This document shows, piece by piece, positions 57,214 through 64,000 of a stretch of DNA of 64,000 bases. The notes beneath the pieces are model-generated. The model saw only the letters and a program-made list of their open reading frames with translations. It made no database searches and was not told the origin of the DNA. Numbering within the stretch: the first letter of the stretch is position 1; every line of letters begins with the position of its first letter. The stretch comes from Coptis chinensis (lineage: Eukaryota > Streptophyta > Magnoliopsida > Ranunculales > Ranunculaceae): positions 32,418,001-32,482,000 of the forward strand of contig CM027380.1 of NCBI GenBank assembly GCA_015680905.1, in the 5' to 3' direction. The position numbers and the translations under genes were made by a program.

Positions 57214-58660
57214 TGGTAAGCACCCAAAAGTGTATTATGAAACCCCATTGAGACATATAAATTTGGTTAATTATGTGTTTAATAATCATGAAATAAATAT
57301 GTTTTCATACTTTTGCAGGTATTTGCAGTAAATATGGAAATATTGGTTAAACCTGCAATAAAGCACGAGGAACGGCGTATATATGAATTCTCCCAAATCC
57401 GCACAGAAGCATCAAACTTCCAAAGCTCCTACCTCTCGAACCAGGACTCCGAATGCGACAAGAGAGCTGCTTAGACAATCAGGGCGATGAACTCTACGCA
57501 TAGGCGGGAAGTTGTAAAACTGCCCAAAATACCGGACCGCCACTGGACTGCACATGGACCCACTATGCGGGGCCACAAGATTGGATGAGTCATCAATCAT
57601 GGAGCATGTCAAGACAAAAATAACAAATTATTGGTGCAAAGTTAACACCTTGCATGTAATAAATTAGATTAGGTGTTAATAGTGAAAAAAAGGCAAGGTG
57701 TCACTTTGTTTTAATGTGGTGGATAAAAATAAATTAATATGGTTTGATGATTCACGTGGGAGAAAATGAGATTTCTCTCAAATGGAGAAAAAATTAGACA
57801 AGGGTGGGGGACACTCCATTTACTCCCTTGACTTATTTTCCTTACATGACATTATTTTAGTTCCTTAGTGAAAAAAATCATAAGTTAGTTTTTAGTTTTG
57901 GTAAGAAGCTTGTAATAGTTTTAATGGAGGAAACACTTGTTTTCTTCTAGAAAATAAATAGAAGTGAGTTGGATTGTTTATCTTCTTCCTTTTTCTCTCT
58001 TTCTTTGTTTCTCTAGTTTAAATTCCTTGTCTCAAGGATCATGAGCTAACTTCCCTTTTGGGGAGTTAATCCAACTCATGTGAGGGAAAAACAATTGTTG
58101 TTGGTTTGGTAGGTTTTTAGGAAGAACAACTAACTCTACATCCTATCCCAAAATGATAGTTGGTGTAGAGTCTAGTTAGGAATCAAAGCAATGAGCTTAG
58201 AGATAAGTCATTGCTTAGTTCCACTTGCTAGCATGTATGAGTTCTTAAGTGAGCCATACATGCTAGGGATCAAGTTTTCTTCCATTAGGGGCTTGTCTAT
58301 GAGTCTAGGAAGAATAAATAAACTTTTCAAATCAACAACTAAATGTTAGTATCACATGAGGAGGATTAGCTCTCCACTTTTCTTTCTTTAGTAAATTGTC
58401 TTTTATATTAAGTGCATGATTCAAACTTTAATGTTTTTCTTAATGTTGTGTAGGAAAGAAAACCTAGCATTAGTATTATAACCTTACTCCTTAGTTCCCT
58501 TTATTGTAACAACCAATTTGTAGTTGTCCTAGACTTTAGGTTGGTTCAAATCCTTATTCCAACTCTACGAAATCGAAGATCGTGAGTAAGGACCTTGAGT
58601 TGCTTTTGCATTAATTTAGAGAGTTCAAACCTCTAAGTAGTAGTAAAGAAGTATACATCA
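57214..58660 (+). mobile_element. Solo LTR of a different family, 1447 bp, TSD gtggt
   Basis: It starts TGGTAAGCACCCAAAAG and ends GTATACATCA, with gtggt on both sides (57209-57213 and 58661-58665). The insertion splits a copia integrase frame that continues cleanly across it (TRGG / KKYFIAFIDD). The strand is uncertain because no internal region remains. It shares no obvious sequence with the Athila-type LTRs in the window. Confidence 0.85.
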
Positions 58661-59771
58661 GTGGTAAAAAGTATTTCATTGCTTTTATTGACGATAGCAC
58701 TAGATATAGTTATGTTTACTTGTTGAGATGTAATGATGAGGCAATTGAAGTGTTCACACACTATAAAAAATGAAGTTGAAAATCAACTAAACAAAACGAT
58801 TAAGGCTATAAGGAGTGATAGAGGGGGTGAATATGAATCACCTTTTGAAGGTTTTTGATCTGAACATTGAATCATTTATCAAACTACGACTCCTTATTTA
58901 CCTCAATCAAACGGTATTGTGGAGCGCAAAAACCAAACTCTTAAAAGAGATGATGAATGCTATGTTGTTAAGTTATGGTTTACCCCAGTATTTGTAGGGA
59001 GAAGTCTTGCTTTCCGCCAATTACATACTCAACAAGATTCCTAACAAGAAGACACTTAAAACACCATACGAATTGTGGAAAGGCCATAATATTTCCTACG
59101 AATTCTTGAAAGTGTGGGGGGGTGTCTTGCAAAAGTGGAAGTCCCAAAACCTAAGAAGGTAAAGATAGGACCCAAGACTATTGATTGTGTATTCATTAGA
59201 TATGCAAACAATAGTAGTGCATATTATTTTCTGGTTCATAAATAAGAGATTCAAGATATACATGTTAATATAATTATTGAGTCAAGGAATGCTTCATTCT
59301 TTGAAAATACGTTTTCGTATAACCATATGTATAGAGCCAAGTTCAACAAAGAGAACTTTAGATGCTACAACTAGTAACCATCCTACACAAAACAAAATTG
59401 AGGAGGAACCTAGACGTAGCAAAAGGTTAAGGATGTCAACGTCTTTTGGACCAGATTTTCTAACATACTTGTTGGAAAATAATCCTCAAACGTTCAAGGA
59501 GGCAATGTCATCTCCAGAAGCTACTTATAGGAAAGAAGCAATAAATAGCGAGATTGAATCCATAATACAAAATCATATATAGGAATTGGTGGATTTACCA
59601 CCAGGTTCTAAGACTTTGGGATATAAGTAGATATTCACAAAAAAATTTAAGACTGATGGATCAATCGACAAGTATAAAGCTAGACTTGTGGTCAAAGGCT
59701 TTAGACAAAAGGAAAGATTGGATTATTTTGATACTTACTATCCAGTTACAAGAATAACTTCCATAAGGATG
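58661..59771 (+). pseudogene. Copia C2 integrase core and RT N-terminus
   Basis: KKYFIAFIDDSTRYSYVYLL, AIRSDRGGEYESPFEGF (second catalytic Asp), PYLPQSNGIVERKNQTL (Glu) and MMNAMLLSYGLPQYL are integrase. RT begins with PRRSKRLRMSTSFGPDFLTY, FKEAMSSPEATYRKEAINSE and, after stops, YKARLVVKGFRQKER, then YYPVTRITSIRM. The homology ends at about 59771, where RT motifs B to E should follow. Confidence 0.88.
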
Positions 59772-60092
59772 TGAAGTTTGTGTATATTGATGAGTCTTCA
59801 AAAGAGTGTAAGAAGTGAGGTTCATCCTAGATTGTTTGGGCTCGAATGATGGGAGTTTGAAGAAAAGAAGGTAGAGTTCTTATCTTTAGGACTTGTGTTT
59901 TTATCTAAGTTATGAAGAATATTGAAAGCAAAGTTAAAGTTGTTGAATGATTGAAAGAAACATAACTTGGAAACAAATAAGAAGATTGATTGATTGAAAA
60001 ACTAACACAAAGAAATAAGATTGATTGATTGATTGAAAATGCAAAAATAAGAACAAGATTGAAATGAAAGAAATGAAGAACAATAAAGTAAA

Positions 60093-60275
60093 GGGTTAGT
60101 TAGACTTACACCACCCCCCCCATTACTAGTTGTAATTAGTGTTACCGCCCCATTTTCAAAAATATTAGTGATACCCCCCATTTGTAAGATCCAACGGTCA
60201 TATTTCTTCATCTAAAAAAAAAAAATTAATCTTGAGCCATTGAATCTAGCAATTGGGGGTAAGTCTAACTAACCC
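60093..60275. mobile_element. Mutator-type MITE, 183 bp, 9-bp TSD
   Basis: The terminal inverted repeat gggttagttagacttac is perfect over 17 bp. The 9-mer taaagtaaa is present on both sides (60084-60092 and 60276-60284). The ends match those of the MITE at 11817-12027 (gggttaactagtattacc), so both are members of one family. No ORF of its own. Confidence 0.85.
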
Positions 60276-60504
60276 TAAAGTAAAAGACTTGAATTGAAAA
60301 ACAAGAAAAATAAATCCTAATGACACTAGATTAAGTCTAGGTGTATTCTCTACTCCTACAAACCAAATTAGATTAAGTTTAGGCTTTTACTACCTTCTTT
60401 CTATCTTCCACTGTTACATAAGTTCGCAGTCATAAAAAGGCGCGACCCACCCTTGACACGCGCTCCTTTTTGTGTTATTGAGATGATATATGGATGATGT
60501 AGAT

Positions 60505-62052
60505 TGATAAGAGCCCAAAACTGTAGTTTTAACCCCTTAACAATATAGCTGTTAGACCAATTGTGTGATTAATAATATAGGTTTATCACTAATTACATGC
60601 TTTTGAGTATTTCAGGCTTCGGAGTTGAATAAATGTAAATTTGTTACTAATTAGGTGCTAAAAAGAGCAAAAGTGATTGCTATGAAAGTTCTATGAAGAA
60701 AGCTCAAGTTTCATGGAGAAAAAGCCCTTAAAAAGCCCAAGTCAAGCTGTTAAGTGAAAGTCAAACCGGATTAGAAAGCTGAAGATAAGTCAACGTACAG
60801 AACTTCAAAAGGCCATATCTTTAGGCTTAGACCTCGGATTTGGGCCCAATTTATATCAAAATGACCGTCTCAGTAAGCTCTTTCTAATGGTCCAGATCTT
60901 GACTCGATCAAAGAAGTATAAATTGGTGAAACCTCGCGCTACAGTAACACAAACAGAATTAGAAGTCTTGGATTCAACAAATTGGGTTTTGGGCTCGATT
61001 TTTTGGCCCAAAACATGGCTCCTCAGCCCATGCACGAATTCGGGGATCTAGCTCTTCTATATCAAGAGACAAAAGCTTAGCTCTTAAGCTATCTAGATCT
61101 AAACTTAGTTCTAGTTCATAAAATTTAGTTTTGGTAATATAGAATTAGTTTTAATTCATTAAATTAGTTTATATAGATTAATCTAGTTAGTTGTCAATTT
61201 TATTAGTTGTTAGAACAAGTTTTGAATCTTAGAATTAAATACTTAGTTTATATTTCAATCTTTAATTTCGAATTCAATCTTGCATTCATAAATTTAGTTG
61301 TTTTAAATTGATAATTAGTATTCATAATCTTAGTTCTAAATTAATTTAAATTTCAATTGTAATCCATTTTTGAATCTTAGATTATTGTTAATTTAGATTA
61401 AGAAAGTTTAATTAGTTATTCAATAATGACCTGTTTTTACTGTTCTTGGTTTAGAAATGATAGTTTAATGACTTTAGGCTAAACCTCCATTAGAGGGGTT
61501 TGAGGAAGCCTTGATGAAAACTTAATTTTTGCTGCTTAGAAATCGTCGTGATAATCTATTCAATTCTAGAAAGTAATTAGTTCACCATGAGAATGGGTTC
61601 GATTGCTTCACATGCTAGTTATTATTTGGTAGAGATTGCCATGAATAATTAGGGATTAGAATACCAGTTGTTATGCAAAAGCATTGATATTTGGATTATG
61701 ACATTTTTTTGTTAGTTAATTAAGTCGAATCAAGGTGGAATCGAATTCCCCTAACTCATTCTCTATTGTCAAGTTAGTATTTGAATTCCATCATTTCGTT
61801 ATTTGCATATTGTTTTCTAGTTTCCCATCGTAGTATAATTTCCATGTTACTATCATTGACTTTGGTAGGACCGATAATCTTAGTAAACGCTAATTCTAAA
61901 GAACTAGGAGTGGAACGAATTCTCTACTCAACTCTATTGCGATAGCATCGAGAGTAGAAAACTTTGATAAACCCAGCGTAAAATAGCATTAGTTTTACTG
62001 TCTCGTTACTTATTCGTCGGTAAAACTATCATTTTACTTTTTACTTTTATCA
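60505..62052 (+). mobile_element. Athila-type solo LTR, 1548 bp, TSD tagat
   Basis: It starts TGATAAGAGCCCAAAACTG and ends TTTTATCA, and tagat flanks both sides (60500-60504 and 62053-62057). It is related to the LTRs of A and B but more diverged, with an internal stretch (about 60690-60790) not present in them. Orientation is plus. Confidence 0.9.
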
Positions 62053-62476
62053 TAGATAGATAATAGTCGTTGAACAAAATAGAAGCGTATCAAAACCTAA
62101 TTATCCTTTAATAAGTAAAGGATGAGTAGGGTATCGTTCTACTTTTAAGTGTATGTTATATGAAGGACAGGACTGGAAAGGGGGTTTGAGGGATTAAAAA
62201 CTATGATTGTAAAGATTTTAGATTCTAATACTAAACTAAACTAAACTAACTAAACTATTGAGAATTTATAAGAGAGGGAATTCAAGAGATTAGAATCCAC
62301 CGATACCTTTGATCTGTGACCTTTTGCTTTATGGTTGTTCTCATAAGTAGACTACAATTAGGCAATCGAGCGAGTGTCGATGCCCTCTTGGATGAAACAT
62401 CGTTAACAATTAACTCTACTTAAGGTTGTTCCTATATTTATGCTATCAATATCTTCTTTTTTTTTTATGTAAGCTC

Positions 62477-62640
62477 GGGCAGCCATTCAATGTATTACCG
62501 AGAGCAACATCAAGGAGTATTTCCTAATAGGGCGGCCATTCAATGAATCACGACTTAAGGCAAACACAAAGAATACTTCCCCTAGGCAGCCACTCCCTGA
62601 GCTACCCCTTCTAAGGCAACACAAAGAATACTTCCCTGAT
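62477..62640. repeat. Diverged tandem repeat, 3 units of about 55 bp
   Basis: Three units begin gggcagccattcaatg, ggcggccattcaatga and ggcagccactccctga and end in variants of aaagaatacttccc. It lies within the presumed LTR of the third Athila-like element. Confidence 0.65.
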
Positions 62641-63574
62641 TCTAAAGAATTATACTACTAGAAGAAAACTAAAGAACACTAGCATGATATTAATATTGCA
62701 AAACATAAATCCTATTCTATATTTCCATCCCCTGGTGTGGGCAATGGAACTAATAACTAAAAACATAAAGAACTAACCTGATTGAAGAACACCATGAACC
62801 AGAAGAATCATTAAACCTTAAGCATCGGCTTCATCTCCTCCCTTAAAGGAGAAGATGTACCTTCCATAAAAAAGGAAGAACACGAAGAGCGAGAAGAAGA
62901 AGAGTCGAAGAACATAAGACTAGAAAGACTAATTTATTAAGACTCGACTAGTTAAAACTGAATCTTTTATTATTAATCTCTCTCTGCCTCAAGTTCTGGA
63001 GACAAGAGTATAAGTGAATTGGCAAATTATATGAGGCACTTAGGTTCTCTATTTATAGGGGTTACAATGAGTTCTAGAAGCATTCCAAACCGCCATTTGT
63101 TTTCTAATACAAATCAACTTCTTTCAGAGTCCAACTTCGTCTCCAAAACTGAGAAGGAAGTGGCTACAGTGTCGTTTCATGCGTCTGGACGCACGATCCT
63201 TGCGTCCCAGACGCGGTCCAGACGCGGAAGTCTATTTTCCTTATTTTGCTCTATCATTCTATCCTCTTTTGCAGGCTTTGGTCAAAGCAACAAATCCTTT
63301 GGCCTTGGGCTTCCAAATAGGCTTTAAAATAGGTCCAAGTCACATCTTTAATAGCTTCAATACCTTGGCCTTCTCCATAATTGTCCACGGGCTTCCCATG
63401 TGATCCTTAATGCTCTAAATTGCTCCATTTTACCCCTTTTTATCTAATATTCCACAAAAATCTCTCTTTCACCTGTAAAATCATAAAACATAACTTACAA
63501 ACACTATTAGTCCACTAAGATGGCTAAACAAGAGGCATAATCGAGGGTTAATTGCACTTTTTGAGCACTTATCA

Positions 63575-64000
63575 AAACTCCCAGCTAGCCTTTTGCTAGT
63601 CTCTTAGCAAATAAGATAAAAAATTGATAAGTGATCAAAGTCACATCCTAATAACAAAAATAAAATCCTAACTTACTTTTGCAGGCATCGCGATTGCATT
63701 TACCATATGCAACAAGGCTTTAAACCTTTAAGTTCCCCAAAAAGGACGAGTTATAGTCTCGTGAGGGTTTTCAGGTGATATACCCACAAAATCAATCAAT
63801 AACATATTCAAGAATGATAGTATTTTTTTTTCAGAGAGAGAAATTCCTTACCTACTTAGTGCTTACTCCAACAGACGTTCTCCATTGCTAACTACATTGT
63901 TGCAAAAACTCATAGATTATGATGGGAGATAGTAAAAATTGACAAAATTCTCAATCACGGCTTATGTGTGTACTTAGTCAATCTCCTATACTCTCCTATT
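63575..64000 (-). mobile_element. Internal region of a third Athila-like element, cut by the window end
   Basis: From 63686 the sequence (cgattgcatttaccatatgc, then acgagttatagtctcgtgag) closely matches the segment next to the 3' LTR of element B (46130-46215) and, inverted, of A (36930-37060). Orientation is therefore minus. The body of the element lies beyond 64000. Confidence 0.65.

Larger units (their letters stand above)
42607..59771 (+). mobile_element. Ty1/copia element C2, 3'-truncated, interrupted by element B and a solo LTR
   Basis: A 5' LTR, gag with a zinc knuckle, protease, integrase and the start of RT follow in order, in three pieces separated by insertions with perfect TSDs. 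After 59771 the RT homology stops and no 3' LTR is present. The piece lengths add up to about 3.4 kb, the 5' two thirds of a normal copia element. Confidence 0.85.
59772..63574 (-). repeat. Probable LTR of a third Athila-like element (with nested insertions)
   Basis: On the minus strand it begins TGATAAGTGCTCAAAAAGTG at 63574 and may end ACAAACTTCA at 59772, where copia C2 stops. Without the nested MITE and solo LTR it would be about 2.05 kb. The internal-region similarity that starts next to 63574 supports the inner border. The outer border is inferred only from the end of the copia homology and a TG/CA pair, since the TSD partner lies outside the window. Confidence 0.4.

Noticed and set aside
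63181..63230. GC-rich gcgtctggacgcac / cagacgcggtccagacgcgg cluster as a regulatory site
   Set aside because: Short imperfect repeats inside a presumed LTR. Nothing further supports a function.

Overview
The window looks like a repeat-rich, probably pericentromeric or heterochromatic segment of a flowering-plant nuclear genome, most likely a eudicot. The grounds are strong AT richness, intron-like structures, plant telomere-type TTTAGGG motifs, fragments of an ACC oxidase gene and a PPR gene, and dense nesting of plant LTR retrotransposons (Ty3 Tat-type, Ty3 Athila-type, Ty1/copia). I see no intact host gene, no rRNA or tRNA gene and no CRISPR array. Almost every retroelement reading frame carries stops or frameshifts.

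Layout. 1-1555: AT-rich DNA with a telomere-like tandem repeat (247-840) and a 34-bp minisatellite (1284-1453). 1556-2190: a CACTA-type transposon terminus with subterminal repeats. 2191-7000: a cluster of minus-strand gene fragments: an unrecognised terminal exon, exons 1 and 2 of ACC oxidase with their promoter, a PPR motif, and exon-like pieces. 7062-7982: a segmental duplication containing a hAT-type MITE. 9025-22805: a full-length Ty3/Tat element with 414/415-bp LTRs. Its gag-PR-RT-RH-aRH-INT region is followed by minisatellites and two antisense ORFs, and it carries a Mutator-type MITE and an Athila-type solo LTR. 22806-24185: host DNA with a short poly(A) retroposon. 24186-42382: a copia element (TSD ttttt) interrupted by a 12.7-kb Athila-like element A (25845-38536, TSD ctgtc). 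42607 to about 59771: a second, 3'-truncated copia element. It is interrupted by a 12.3-kb Athila-like element B on the minus strand (44618-56887, TSD gttat) and by a solo LTR of another family (57214-58660, TSD gtggt). 59772-64000: a probable minus-strand Athila-like element that runs off the window. Its LTR contains a Mutator-type MITE (60093-60275) and an Athila-type solo LTR (60505-62052).

The most interesting parts are these. Elements A and B are related Athila-type copies that keep gag and protease but show no reverse transcriptase or integrase. In that place they carry two unrecognised ORF blocks and four regularly spaced polypurine-tract-like motifs. The Tat element has an antisense ORF with an apparent 84-bp intron and a second antisense ORF encoding a small protein with a hydrophobic N-terminus and a very acidic tail. 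Two related Mutator-type MITEs have perfect 9-bp target duplications. The minus-strand gene fragments lie next to a CACTA terminus.

Boundaries given with target-site duplications were read directly by matching both flanks. Domain assignments come from recognised motifs by eye, with no database search.
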